Notes under the pieces: generated by a model
What the model was told of the DNA's origin: nothing
What the model saw: only the letters and a program-made list of their open reading frames with translations
Database searches by the model: none
Translations under genes and position numbers: made by a program
Assembly: GCA_963724495.1 (NCBI GenBank)
Contig: CAVRUZ010000007.1
Span: forward strand, 60,898 to 124,897
Direction of reading: 5' to 3'
DNA length: 64,000 nucleotides
Source: CAVRUZ01 sp963724495
GTDB taxonomy: Bacteria; Actinomycetota; Actinomycetes; Propionibacteriales; DAIQRJ01
Shown: one piece after another, positions 1-9,217 of the stretch
How positions within the stretch are numbered: the stretch's first letter is position 1
How the letters are laid out: the number at the start of each line of letters is the position of its first letter

Positions 1-744
1 CTGATCAAGACGGCCAACAACCAGTACCGCGCCTACGTGCGCGACCAGTCGGAGCAGCTCGTCACCAAGACCAAGGAGTTCGTGGCGCTGTACAAGGCCG
101 GTGACGACGACGCGGCGCGGGCCCTCTATGCCGACGCGCGGATGCATTGGGAGCGGATCGAGCCGGTCGCCGAGTCGTTCGGTGATCTCGACCCCAAGAT
201 GGACCTGCGCGAGGCAGACCTCGAGGAGGGACAGAAGTGGACGGGCTGGCACCGGATCGAGAAGGACCTCTGGCCGCCGTCCTCCGGATACGAGCCGATG
301 ACCGACGCGCAGCGGGTGGCGATAGCCACCACGTTGATGGCCGACACCACCACGCTGCTTCGCCGCACGCAGACCCTCAACTACACCGTCGACCAGATCG
401 GCAACGGCGCCAAGGAGCTGCTCGACGAGGTGGCCACGGGCAAGGTCACCGGTGAGGAGGAGGCGTGGAGTCACACCGACCTCTGGGACTTCCAGGCAAA
501 TCTCGACGGCGCCCGCGTAGGCTTCGAAGGCCTGCAGCCGGTGTTGCAGACAAAGGACCCAGAGCTGGACAAGCAGATCGCCGCCCGCTTTGCGGCGTTG
601 CAGAAGCTGCTCGACCAGTACCGCAAGGGTGATGGGTTCGTGCTCTACACAGAGCTGTCCAAGGCGGAGATCAAGGAGCTCAGCGACTCCGTCAATGCCC
701 TGAGCGAGCCGCTGTCGAAGCTGACTGCCGCGGTGACGCTCTGA
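1..744 (+). CDS. efeO: Iron uptake lipoprotein/M75 domain protein EfeO, 3' part (5' end outside window)
   Basis: This is the C-terminal part (about 247 residues) of EfeO, the extracytoplasmic component of the EfeUOB ferrous/ferric iron importer. The reading frame is open from base 1, so the gene begins upstream; the GTG at 37 is only an internal codon. The imelysin/peptidase M75 fold is recognisable from the HxxE metal-site motif (GWHRIEKDLW, about 80 residues into the visible part) and the helical repeats after it. It lies 20 bases upstream of efeB in the same direction, the usual efe order, so both are probably one transcript. The N-terminal cupredoxin-like domain and signal peptide cannot be judged because they are off the edge. 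Confidence 0.9.
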   Translation: MIKTANNQYRAYVRDQSEQLVTKTKEFVALYKAGDDDAARALYADARMHWERIEPVAESFGDLDPKMDLREADLEEGQKWTGWHRIEKDLWPPSSGYEPMTDAQRVAIATTLMADTTTLLRRTQTLNYTVDQIGNGAKELLDEVATGKVTGEEEAWSHTDLWDFQANLDGARVGFEGLQPVLQTKDPELDKQIAARFAALQKLLDQYRKGDGFVLYTELSKAEIKELSDSVNALSEPLSKLTAAVTL

Positions 745-764
745 AAGGCGCTTCGAGGTAACCC

Positions 765-2087
765 GTGACCGACCCGAACCGTCCGTCCGACCACGCCGCC
801 CAGCCGGACGGTGTGAGTCGCCGACGGCTGTTCGGCCTGGCCGGGGTCGGGGCGCTCGGCGTGGGAGCAGGAGTCGCCGGCGGCCTCGGCGTGGCGCGCG
901 CAACCGATGGTGACGCCGGCTCCGCACAGACCGCTCTCGGGCAGCCCGTCGCGGGGCCGTCGGTCTGGCCGTTCTATGGCGCCCAGCAGTCGGGCATCGT
1001 CACGCCGGCGCAGGACCGGCTCCACTTCGCTGCCTTCGACCTGTCGGCGGCCGCCACGCGTGACGACCTCGTCAGGCTGCTGAAGGCGTGGAGTGACGCC
1101 GCGGCGAAGATGACGCAGGGGCAGGAGGCCGGCGAATTCGGCGCGCTCTCCGGTCCGTACGACGCTCCGCCGGACGACACGGGTGAGGCGCTCGGCCTGC
1201 CTGCTTCGCGCCTCACGGTGACCATCGGCTTCGGCCCTGGCCTGTTCCGCGACAGCGCCGGCCGCGACCGGTTCGGCCTTGCCGACAGGCAACCGGACCA
1301 CCTGCAACCGTTGCCGCACTTTCCCAGCGACAACCTCCGGCCGGACCTCACTGGCGGTGACCTGTGTGTGCAGGCCTGTGCCGACGACCCACAGGTTGCC
1401 GTGCACGCGGTCCGGAACCTCTCCCGCATCGCGTTCGGTACCGCATCTCTTCGCTGGTCGCAGCTGGGATTCGGCCGCACGTCCTCGACATCGACCAGTC
1501 AGGCGACGCCACGGAATCTTTTCGGATTCAAAGACGGCACCGCCAACCTCAAGGCGGAGGATCCGGCCGCGGTCGACGAGCACGTATGGGTGCACGAGCA
1601 GGACGACGCCAAGGCAGCCTGGCTGGCAGGCGGCAGTTACCTGATCGCCCGCAAGATCAACATGCACATCGAGACGTGGGACCGCACCTCGCTTTCCGAG
1701 CAGGAGCAGATCGTCGGTCGCGACAAGCGTGACGGCGCCCCGCTGTCGGGTGGCGACGAGTTCACGCTGCCGGACTTCGAGGCTGCCGGCCGCGACGACA
1801 AGCCGCTGATCGGGCCCGTTGCCCACATCCGGCTGGCCCACCCCAGTCAGAACGAGGGGGTGCGGATTCTCAGGCGGGGTTACAACTTCGCCGACGGCAA
1901 CGACGAACTCGGCCGACTGTCCGCCGGCCTTTTCTTTATCGCCTTCGTCCGTGACCCGGACAAGCAGTACATCCCCATGCAGACGCGACTGTCCCGAGAC
2001 GACACGATGATGGAGTACCTGCAGCACACCGGGTCAGGCATCTTCGCCGTTCCAGCCAGGCGCTCAGCCGGGTGGCTACGTCGGTGA
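765..2087 (+). CDS. efeB: Deferrochelatase/Dyp-type peroxidase EfeB
   Basis: EfeB is a haem-containing Dyp-type peroxidase exported by the Tat pathway; with EfeO and the EfeU permease it serves iron acquisition, and it has been described as releasing iron from haem. The 440-residue protein has a twin-arginine signal (SRRRLFGLAG) followed by a glycine/alanine-rich hydrophobic stretch near residues 20-45. The family GxxDG motif with catalytic Asp is present (GFKDGT), and so is the likely proximal haem His (AHIRLAHP). The GTG start at 765 has a GAGGTAA ribosome site just upstream. It follows efeO after 20 bases. Length and motifs are those of an intact family member. Confidence 0.93.
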   Translation: MTDPNRPSDHAAQPDGVSRRRLFGLAGVGALGVGAGVAGGLGVARATDGDAGSAQTALGQPVAGPSVWPFYGAQQSGIVTPAQDRLHFAAFDLSAAATRDDLVRLLKAWSDAAAKMTQGQEAGEFGALSGPYDAPPDDTGEALGLPASRLTVTIGFGPGLFRDSAGRDRFGLADRQPDHLQPLPHFPSDNLRPDLTGGDLCVQACADDPQVAVHAVRNLSRIAFGTASLRWSQLGFGRTSSTSTSQATPRNLFGFKDGTANLKAEDPAAVDEHVWVHEQDDAKAAWLAGGSYLIARKINMHIETWDRTSLSEQEQIVGRDKRDGAPLSGGDEFTLPDFEAAGRDDKPLIGPVAHIRLAHPSQNEGVRILRRGYNFADGNDELGRLSAGLFFIAFVRDPDKQYIPMQTRLSRDDTMMEYLQHTGSGIFAVPARRSAGWLRR

Positions 2088-2188
2088 CACACTGCTGGCC
2101 TGAACCCGCACCACAATCCGGCGGTCGGTCGGTCGCATTTCGTCGAAATCATTCGCGAAAATGAGCGAGGGCATCGCGCAATTTCCTC

Positions 2189-2636
2189 ATGCCTGGCATG
2201 CTCGACCTTATGGATCACTTTCTCGCGTCCTCAGACAACGGTATGTACGGTCTTTTCACTGGTGGAACCAGCTTGTTCGGTTGGCTGGTCGGCTATGTCA
2301 TCGCCGGCCTGTGCACGATGGGGATGTTCAAGAAGGCCGGAAAGCCGCAATGGGCAGCCTTCATCCCGATCTACAACTGGATCGTGCTCCTGGAGATCAT
2401 CGGACGCCCGATCTGGTGGGTGATCCTGCTCCTCATCCCCTGCGTCAACATCGTCGCCTGGATCATCCTGGCGCTGGACATCGCCAAGTCCTACGGACAG
2501 AGCCAGGGTTTCGGCATCGCCCTCGGCGTCGGAATTCATCTTTCCGATCATCACTCTCGTCTGCTTGGTAATGCTGAGCTACGGACCCGCGCAGTACACC
2601 GGTCCCGCAGCTGCGCAGCCGCCGGCAGCCGCCTAG
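2189..2636 (+). CDS. DUF5684 small membrane protein, frameshifted near its 3' end
   Basis: This is a small integral membrane protein with three or four hydrophobic segments and the KKAGKPQWAAFIPIYN motif typical of DUF5684 proteins, which have no assigned function. The ATG at 2189 frame is good to about 2530 and then degenerates into arginine/histidine-rich nonsense that would run to 2680. In the +1 frame the expected ending resumes (ITLVCLVMLSYGPAQYTGPA, then a Pro/Ala tail) and stops at 2634-2636. A one-base insertion around 2530-2536 explains this. The restored stop shares a CTAG palindrome with the stop of the convergent oxidoreductase gene, which supports it as the true end. ATGs at 2198 and 2210 are alternative starts; none has a clear ribosome site. 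Confidence 0.72.
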
Positions 2637-3652
2637 TCCTCCAGCGCCTGGTCCTCAGCGATTGGGAAGCGGCCCGGTAGCTCGGCCAGCACGGAGTCGA
2701 TGACCGCTGACGTGCGCCGGGCCGACTCGCCCGTACTCGGGCAGCGTCCCCGTCCGTGCAACTCGTCGACGATCGTCTGGATCAGCGGCTGCTGCACGTG
2801 TTCTGGGTACGTGGCCTCGATGGCCCGCTCGCCAGCGGGAGTGACCAGCCGCACCGGTTCTTCCCCGAAACACGCCATCGAAAGACTCCCGTTCGTCCCC
2901 TCGATGACGATCTCGTCCGTGGCACGGCTCGCACAGAAGCACCACGAACCGGTCCCCTGCACGCCACCTGAGTGTGACCAGCTCATGGTCACCGTGTCCT
3001 CAGCGGGGTAGATGCCACCGTGGTTGGTCGCCTGCCCGGCGACCTCGGCGATCGGGCCGAACCAGTGATCGAACACATCGAGGGCGTGTGCTGCCAGGTC
3101 GACGAAGAAGCCGCCACCGGCAACCGATGGGATGACCCGCCACGGCAGGTTGTCGCGGTCGGTGGTGTCGACGCCCAGGTGATGCACGCTCACTGTGAGA
3201 ACGGTGCCGATGGCGCCGTCGTCGAGTAGCCGGTGGACGAGCTCGAACCGCGGCATGGCGCGGCGGTAGTAGGCGACGAACACCGGAACGCCGGCCTCGG
3301 CGCCGGCGCGGATCATCGCGTCGCATTCGGCAGCCGTGCGGGCCATCGGCTTCTCGACATAGACCGGCTTCCCGGCCTGAGCGACCCGAATGGCGTAGTC
3401 GGCATGGCTGTCCGGCGGGGTCGCCACGTAGACGGCGTCCACCTCGTCGTCATGGATCAGAGCGTCCGCATCGGCGTAGTGCCGGGGCACGCCGTGCCGC
3501 AGTGCGTAGTCGGCGGCCGCGGCTGCGTCGCGTCGCATCACGGCGACCAGCGCGGAGCCCTCGGCCTTGGCGAGGCCGGGACCGCTCTTGTTCTCGGTCA
3601 CGCTGCCGGCCCCGATGATGCCCCACCGGACCGGCCCGTCGATGGTCCTCAT
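2633..3652 (-). CDS. Gfo/Idh/MocA family oxidoreductase
   Basis: This is an NAD(P)-dependent dehydrogenase of the Gfo/Idh/MocA family, 339 residues. The N-terminal Rossmann fold has the glycine motif GIIGAGSV, the middle has the family-defining VEKP signature (about residue 95), and the C-terminal half is the alpha/beta substrate domain. Members oxidise or reduce sugars, inositols and related compounds; the substrate cannot be read from sequence. The ATG overlaps the stop of the upstream aldehyde dehydrogenase by four bases (ATGA), so the two are translationally coupled. With the GH97 glycosidase before them they look like a carbohydrate or carbonyl catabolic unit. Confidence 0.9.
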   Translation of the reverse strand: MRTIDGPVRWGIIGAGSVTENKSGPGLAKAEGSALVAVMRRDAAAAADYALRHGVPRHYADADALIHDDEVDAVYVATPPDSHADYAIRVAQAGKPVYVEKPMARTAAECDAMIRAGAEAGVPVFVAYYRRAMPRFELVHRLLDDGAIGTVLTVSVHHLGVDTTDRDNLPWRVIPSVAGGGFFVDLAAHALDVFDHWFGPIAEVAGQATNHGGIYPAEDTVTMSWSHSGGVQGTGSWCFCASRATDEIVIEGTNGSLSMACFGEEPVRLVTPAGERAIEATYPEHVQQPLIQTIVDELHGRGRCPSTGESARRTSAVIDSVLAELPGRFPIAEDQALED

Positions 3653-5064
3653 CCAGCCGTACCCCTCGCGTCGTCGAAGCCGGTGAACCTGCAGGTCTTG
3701 ATGTTCGCGAACGCGGTGAAGCCTTCGACACCGAGCTCGCGACCGAACCCGGAGTCCTTGACACCGCCGAACGGGAAGCGTGGGTTGGAGGCGACCATGC
3801 CGTTCACGAACACCTGGCCGGTCTCCAGCCGGTCGGCGATGTCGCCGGCCGCCGAGAGATCACGTGTCCACACGCTGGCTGCGAGTCCGTAGCCGGAATC
3901 GTTGGCCACAGTGACGGCCTCGTGCGCGTCCGCGACGCGCCGAACCGGTGCCACCGGGCCGAACACCTCCTCCCGCCAGCACGGGTTGTCGTCCTGCAGG
4001 TCGGTGAGGACCGTCGGCTGGTAGAACGCTCCGGTGCCGGGGAGGGAACGGCCACCCGACACCACCCGTGCGCCGTCGGCTGTGGCCCGTGACACCTGAT
4101 CGGCCAGGGTGGCGCGCGCCGTCTCCGACGAGAGCGGTCCGATCTGGGTGGACTCCTTCGTGGGATCACCGACCGGCATGGCTTCGACCGCCTCGACGAA
4201 CCTGGTCAGGAAGTCGTCGTAGACCTCGTCCACCACGATGAACCGCTTCGCCGCGATGCAGCTCTGGCCGGTGTTCTGCATCCGGGCGGTCGCTGCGGTC
4301 GTTGCCGCCGCCTCGACGTCAGCATCCGCGAGCACGAGGTATGGATCGCTGCCACCGAGTTCCAGCACGACCGGCTTCAGCGCGCGCCCAGCGAGCTCGG
4401 CGACCGCTCTGCCGGCTCGGGTACTGCCGGTCAGGCTCACACCGCGCAGCAGGGGGTGCGCGATGAGCTGGGCAACTTCGTCGTTGCCGGTAGGAACGGT
4501 CTGCACCACGTCGCCAAGCCCCGCTGCCACGCAACAGTCCTGCAAGGCGAGACCGCTGCCGGTCGTGCCGGGTGCTGGCTTGATCAGCACGCTGTTGCCG
4601 GCGAGCAGGGCCGGCAGCGCGAACCGAAGTGACTGCCAGTGCGGGAAGTTCCACGGCATGATGCCAAGCACGGCGCCGAGCGGCTGGTAGCGCACCTCGA
4701 CACGTGCGCCGTCGGTATCGGCCGGGCGTGGCGAAGGAGCGAGCACCTCGGCGGCGATTTCGGCCAGGTAGGACGCGGCATCCGCGCACTTGGTCACCTC
4801 TGCCCGGGCAGCCGTGATCGGCTTGCCCATCTCGGCTGTGACCAGTGCAGCAAGGTCATCCGTCCGCTCGGTGAGGACCTCGGCCAGTCGGCGGATGGTG
4901 GCCGCTCGCTCGGAGACGCCCTTGTCTGCCCATGCCTTTCCGGCCACGTGTGCGCGCTCGAGCGCTTGCTGTAGGTCGGCCGACGACAGCAGCGCATGGT
5001 CGGCGATCCGCTCCCCGGTTGCCGGGTTGACCGTGGTCACGGTCGGACTGTCGGACACGGACAC
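3649..5064 (-). CDS. NAD(P)-dependent aldehyde dehydrogenase, succinate-semialdehyde dehydrogenase type
   Basis: This aldehyde dehydrogenase of 471 residues oxidises an aldehyde to the acid with NAD(P). The substrate-binding motif PWNFPHWQ, the general-base glutamate in LELGGSDPYLVL and the catalytic cysteine in NTGQSCIAAKR are all present. The sequence most resembles the Sad/GabD-like succinate-semialdehyde dehydrogenase branch, but family resemblance does not fix the substrate. It is the middle gene of a minus-strand run: 15 bases after GH97 and overlapping the Gfo/Idh/MocA gene by four bases. It appears intact. Confidence 0.9.
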   Translation of the reverse strand: MSVSDSPTVTTVNPATGERIADHALLSSADLQQALERAHVAGKAWADKGVSERAATIRRLAEVLTERTDDLAALVTAEMGKPITAARAEVTKCADAASYLAEIAAEVLAPSPRPADTDGARVEVRYQPLGAVLGIMPWNFPHWQSLRFALPALLAGNSVLIKPAPGTTGSGLALQDCCVAAGLGDVVQTVPTGNDEVAQLIAHPLLRGVSLTGSTRAGRAVAELAGRALKPVVLELGGSDPYLVLADADVEAAATTAATARMQNTGQSCIAAKRFIVVDEVYDDFLTRFVEAVEAMPVGDPTKESTQIGPLSSETARATLADQVSRATADGARVVSGGRSLPGTGAFYQPTVLTDLQDDNPCWREEVFGPVAPVRRVADAHEAVTVANDSGYGLAASVWTRDLSAAGDIADRLETGQVFVNGMVASNPRFPFGGVKDSGFGRELGVEGFTAFANIKTCRFTGFDDARGTAG

Positions 5065-5079
5065 CTCCCTCTCTGCGCG

Positions 5080-6921
5080 CTAACTCTCCTGGTAGGCCAG
5101 GAATCCGCCGTTGGGTGCCATGGCGACGGTCACCGATCCAGAGGCCTGCACCGCCATGACTTCATGCCGGTCCGCTCCGTCGGTGATCAGCTGCCAGCCC
5201 TTGGAAGTCTCGGCGCGATCGGTGGCGAAGGCCGACAGTTCGAGCCTGATGGTGAGGACCTCGCCGGTCCCGTTGAGACCGGCGACGAACCACCGATCGC
5301 CGCTCCGACGGGCCAGGACCACGTGGCGGCTCGGTTCTCCCTCGATTCCGACGATGTCGTCCCAGTCAGCGGGAATCAGCTTCAGTGCCTGCTGGATCGC
5401 CGGATCGACGGCGTGCAGGGCCGTGTCGGAGTCGGCGACGTGCAACACCCCCGACTCGAAGACAACCGCCAGGGCAACCTCGTGCGCGTCGGTCGTCAGC
5501 TTGTCCGGGCGCTCATCGGTGAAGGTCACCGGCGTGTAGTCCATCGCGCCCGCCAGGTTGCGGGTGAACGGCAGCACGGTGTTGTGCCGGGGTGCTCGCT
5601 GTTCGAAGTCCCCTATCCCGTACTGCTCGGCTCCGTGCACCGCCTCCATGCTCATCAGATTGGGCCAGGTCCTGCCCCAGCCCCTGGGCACGGTGCTGCC
5701 GTGGAAGTCGACCATCAGCCCGACTTCATGAGCGTCGGCCAGGATGTCGAGGTACTGCTGGATGCGATCCGCCTTGTCGGAATGGAAGAAGTCCACCTTG
5801 ATCCCGACCGCACCCCACTCGGCGATCCGGGCCATTTCGGCCCTACGCAGCTGTGGTTCGTACATGAGGTCGCGAGGGGCCTCGGACACGTCGTTGTGCG
5901 GTCCGCCGGAGTTGTACCAGAGCCAGATCCCGACGCCGGCCTCCCTGGCCTGTGCGATCAGCTCCTGGATGGCCTCCTCGCCGTTCTCCTGCCAGTTCGC
6001 GTCGACGAGCGAGTACTCGTAACCGAACTCGGCGGCGAGATCGACGAAGTCGCGCAGGCGCTGGATGTTGCGCGGACTCCCGTGCTCCGACCACCAGCTC
6101 CAGGTGGCGCGGCCAGGCCGCACGTAGCTGAAGTCGCCTTCCGGCGGAGCGGCGAGGATATCCACCAGCTCGGTCTCGAGCAGGCCGACGGCCGAGTCGG
6201 CCAGCGTGAACGTGCGCCACGGCGAATGCCAGGGCAGCGCCGCCGTCACCTCGACGTCACCGACTCCGAGCCCTTCCTCGGCGAGCGGGGCGATAAAGGA
6301 GTAGGTGTTGTCCGGAGCGGTAGGAGCGAGTTTGGCGCCGTAGAAGGTCGCGTCGAGATCCGACTCGTGCAGGCACAGCCAGCTGGATCCGGTCTCGAAC
6401 GTCGCCGGCAGGTAATAGCCGTCGGTGCCCGCCGGTGTCCCGATCTCGACGCCGTCGGTGTAGTAGTCCTCGTAACAGTGCCCCGCGGGCGGCTGCATCG
6501 GCTGGATCCAGGCCCGACCCGGGCGGGCAATCTTCACCGCCGTGTACTCGCCGGTGAAGGTGACGTCCCCAGAACCCTCAAGCAGATAACGAAACGCTGC
6601 CCCTTGGTCGTAAGTCCGCAGTTCGATGCCGAGGCGGTCGCCGGTCCCTGTCGTGAACCACACGGTGCGAGCCGTGCCCTCAGCGAGCAGCCGGTGCCGC
6701 TTGCCGTGCGGAACCCGTGCGTCCGTGGTCACTCGCTCGTCGGCGCCCTCGTCGGCAACGACCAGGCCGTCACGGAGGTCGCCTCCGCGAGTGCGCAACC
6801 CCAGCGGCGAGTTGGCGACCACTTCCTCGCCGTGATGGAGAACCCGGTAACTGAGCGCGCCGTCATTCTCCTCCAGGGCGATGGCCACCTGGCCGGACGG
6901 CGACGTCACGGTCCAGCCCAT
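5080..6921 (-). CDS. Glycoside hydrolase family 97 (alpha-glycosidase)
   Basis: This GH97 enzyme of about 613 residues has an N-terminal beta-sandwich domain, a TIM barrel and a C-terminal beta domain; the family hydrolyses alpha-glucosides or alpha-galactosides. The barrel motifs GIWLWYNSGG, GIKVDFFHSD and SMEAVHGAEQ are conserved. In GH97 the Asp of the KVDF motif is the nucleophile of retaining members, so this one is probably retaining (family knowledge plus inference). I chose the ATG at 6921 because it follows GAGGAG and begins the conserved MGWTV sequence; the frame is open further up but that stretch overlaps the end of the ABC gene. No signal peptide is evident, so it is likely intracellular. 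Confidence 0.88.
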   Translation of the reverse strand: MGWTVTSPSGQVAIALEENDGALSYRVLHHGEEVVANSPLGLRTRGGDLRDGLVVADEGADERVTTDARVPHGKRHRLLAEGTARTVWFTTGTGDRLGIELRTYDQGAAFRYLLEGSGDVTFTGEYTAVKIARPGRAWIQPMQPPAGHCYEDYYTDGVEIGTPAGTDGYYLPATFETGSSWLCLHESDLDATFYGAKLAPTAPDNTYSFIAPLAEEGLGVGDVEVTAALPWHSPWRTFTLADSAVGLLETELVDILAAPPEGDFSYVRPGRATWSWWSEHGSPRNIQRLRDFVDLAAEFGYEYSLVDANWQENGEEAIQELIAQAREAGVGIWLWYNSGGPHNDVSEAPRDLMYEPQLRRAEMARIAEWGAVGIKVDFFHSDKADRIQQYLDILADAHEVGLMVDFHGSTVPRGWGRTWPNLMSMEAVHGAEQYGIGDFEQRAPRHNTVLPFTRNLAGAMDYTPVTFTDERPDKLTTDAHEVALAVVFESGVLHVADSDTALHAVDPAIQQALKLIPADWDDIVGIEGEPSRHVVLARRSGDRWFVAGLNGTGEVLTIRLELSAFATDRAETSKGWQLITDGADRHEVMAVQASGSVTVAMAPNGGFLAYQES

Positions 6922-6979
6922 CACTGGCTCCTCTCGGCGGCCAGTAGGGGTTGGGCCGCGACCTCGCCACCCTAGAAGG

Positions 6980-9217
6980 TCAGGTCGCGGGTCGTCCCTC
7001 TGCGGGTGCACCAGGGCCGTCTCCGGCCGGTGCGGGCTGCCCACCGCCGGAAACCGCGCCCGCCATCGCCGGCTCACCGACACCAGCCGCCATCTCGTCG
7101 ACGTCCAGGTCGGTGGCGGCACCTGCGAACTGGGACTGGTACAACGCGGCGTACGCGCCGTCGGCTGCGAGCAACTCGTCGTGCGTGCCCTGTTCCACGA
7201 TCTGACCGTGTTCCATCACCAGGATCAGATCCGCGTCGCGGATCGTGGACAGGCGGTGGGCGATCACGAAGCTCGTCCGTTCGGACCGCAGTGCTGCCAT
7301 CGCCTTCTGCAACAGGACTTCGGTCCTGGTGTCGACCGAACTCGTCGCCTCATCCAGGATGAGCAGTGACGGATCGGCCAGGAATGCCCGGGCGATCGTG
7401 ATCAGCTGCCGCTCACCGGCGGAGACGTTGCCGGCACCGTCTTCGAGCACGGTGTCGTACCCGTGGGGCAGCGAGTGGACGAACCGGTCGACGTAGGTTG
7501 CCTTCGCTGCTTGGAGAATCTCCTCCGGGGTCGCGTCGAGTCGTCCGTAGGCGATGTTCTCCCGGATCGTCCCCTCGAACAGCCAGGCGTCCTGCAGCAC
7601 CATGCCGATGCGAGACCTCAGGTCGTCGCGCGTCATCGTGGAGACGTCGACCCCGTCGAGCGTGATGCGCCCGCTGTTGAGCTCGTAGAACCGCATGATG
7701 AGGTTCACCAGCGTGGTCTTGCCGGCTCCCGTTGGCCCGACGATCGCGACCGTGTGGCCGGGCTCCGCCAGCAAGGACAGGTCCTGGATCAGCGGTTCCT
7801 CGGGCTTGTAGCGGAACGACACGTTCTCGAAGCTGACCTGGCCGTGCGGGTCGATCACCGTGAACGGCTCCACCGGGTCCGGGGTCTGCTCGTCGGTGTC
7901 GAGCAGGTCGAAGACCCGCTCCGCCGAGGCCACACCCGACTGGAGCAGGTTGGCCATCGACGCCAGCTGCGACAGCGGTTGGGTGAACTGACGCGAGTAC
8001 TGGATGAACGCAGTCACGTCGCCGACGGTCATCGAGCCACTGGCGACCCGGAAGCCACCCACGACGGCGACACCCACGTAGCTGAGGTTCCCGATGAACT
8101 GCATCATCGGCATGATCAGGCCACTGATGAACTGGGCCCGGAATGCGGCGTCGTAGAGCTTGTCGTTGCGCTTGTCGAACTCGGCGTCGACCTCGTCACG
8201 ACGCCCGAAGACCTTCACCAGGTCGTGGCCGGTGAACGCCTCTTCGATGTGCGCGTTCAGCTCGCCGGTGTTGGCCCATTGGGCGATGAACTGCTTCTGC
8301 GACCGCTTCGCGATCTGCTGGGTCACCACCAGGGACAGCGGGATCGAGACGAGCGCGATCACCGAGAGCAGAGGCGAGACCAGGAGCATCATCACGAGCA
8401 CACCGATCACGGTCAGCAGCGAGTTCAGCAACTGGCTCAGCGTCTGCTGCAGGCTCTGCTGCACGTTGTCGATGTCGTTGGTGACCCTGCTCAGCAACTC
8501 GCCGCGCGGCTGCTTGTCGAAGTAGGGCAGCGGCAGCCGGTTGATCTTCTCCTCGACCTCTTCACGCAGGCGCTGGACGCTGTGCATCACCGCCAGGTTC
8601 AGCAGATAGCCCGAGAGCCACATGAGCAGCGAGGCGCCGATGTAGAGCGCCAGGACGATCAAGAGGACTCGTCCGAGTGCGTCGAAGTCGATGCCCTGTC
8701 CGGGCACGAAGTCGGTCTTCGCCATCACGTCAGCGAGCTGGTCCTGACCGGTCGCCCGCAACTGCGCGAGCACCTGTTCGCGGTCGGCACCGGCCGGGAC
8801 CTGCTTGCCGATGAAACCCGAGAAGATCAGGTTGGTGGCGTGGCCGAGGATCTTCGGCCCGATGACGCTGAGTACGACGCTCGCGACCGTCAGGATCACG
8901 ACCGCGATCACCTTGATCCGCTCCGGTGCCAACCTCCCGATCAGCCGCTTGGCCGACGGGAGGAAGTTCATCGACTTCTCCACCGGCATGGCGCCGGCCA
9001 TCGGACCGTGTCGCGGACCTTGGGGAGCACCCTGGATGCGCGTTGCCACCTTGGGCTCGTTCTCACCCGCCCCCTCGGCAGCTTCGTTCTCTGTCTCTAC
9101 CACTGGACCGCCGGACCCGTTGGTCGACTCCGAGGCACGTGACGAGCTGCGGCCCTTGGCGTGTGCTCCGCCGCGTGGACGGCGCCCGGCCTGCCCGCCG
9201 TTCTCCGAGCGCCTCAT
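6980..9217 (-). CDS. ABC exporter subunit (ATP-binding/permease), catalytically complete half
   Basis: This is a type IV ABC half-transporter, 745 residues. A polar N-terminal extension of about 100 residues is followed by six membrane helices and a nucleotide-binding domain. Walker A (GPTGAGKTTLVNL), a modified signature (VSAGERQ), Walker B with catalytic Glu (LLILDEATSSVD) and the switch His (IAHRLST) are present. It overlaps the preceding ABC gene by four bases and certainly pairs with it as a heterodimer. Such pairs usually export drugs, lipids or peptides; with a TetR gene at the head of the run, drug or toxic metabolite export is the likeliest role. The unusually long charged N-terminus and Ala/Gly/Pro-rich C-terminal tail are additions to the core fold. 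Confidence 0.92.
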   Translation of the reverse strand: MRRSENGGQAGRRPRGGAHAKGRSSSRASESTNGSGGPVVETENEAAEGAGENEPKVATRIQGAPQGPRHGPMAGAMPVEKSMNFLPSAKRLIGRLAPERIKVIAVVILTVASVVLSVIGPKILGHATNLIFSGFIGKQVPAGADREQVLAQLRATGQDQLADVMAKTDFVPGQGIDFDALGRVLLIVLALYIGASLLMWLSGYLLNLAVMHSVQRLREEVEEKINRLPLPYFDKQPRGELLSRVTNDIDNVQQSLQQTLSQLLNSLLTVIGVLVMMLLVSPLLSVIALVSIPLSLVVTQQIAKRSQKQFIAQWANTGELNAHIEEAFTGHDLVKVFGRRDEVDAEFDKRNDKLYDAAFRAQFISGLIMPMMQFIGNLSYVGVAVVGGFRVASGSMTVGDVTAFIQYSRQFTQPLSQLASMANLLQSGVASAERVFDLLDTDEQTPDPVEPFTVIDPHGQVSFENVSFRYKPEEPLIQDLSLLAEPGHTVAIVGPTGAGKTTLVNLIMRFYELNSGRITLDGVDVSTMTRDDLRSRIGMVLQDAWLFEGTIRENIAYGRLDATPEEILQAAKATYVDRFVHSLPHGYDTVLEDGAGNVSAGERQLITIARAFLADPSLLILDEATSSVDTRTEVLLQKAMAALRSERTSFVIAHRLSTIRDADLILVMEHGQIVEQGTHDELLAADGAYAALYQSQFAGAATDLDVDEMAAGVGEPAMAGAVSGGGQPAPAGDGPGAPAEGRPAT

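Noticed and set aside
4996..6975. Long plus-strand open frame of 659 codons
   Set aside because: It is antisense to the GH97 gene; the sequence has no known domain and is the GC-bias shadow of the real minus-strand gene.
7463..9142. Plus-strand open frame of 559 codons over the ABC gene
   Set aside because: Antisense to a clear ABC exporter; composition (His/Arg/Gln/Val-rich) is typical of a shadow frame.
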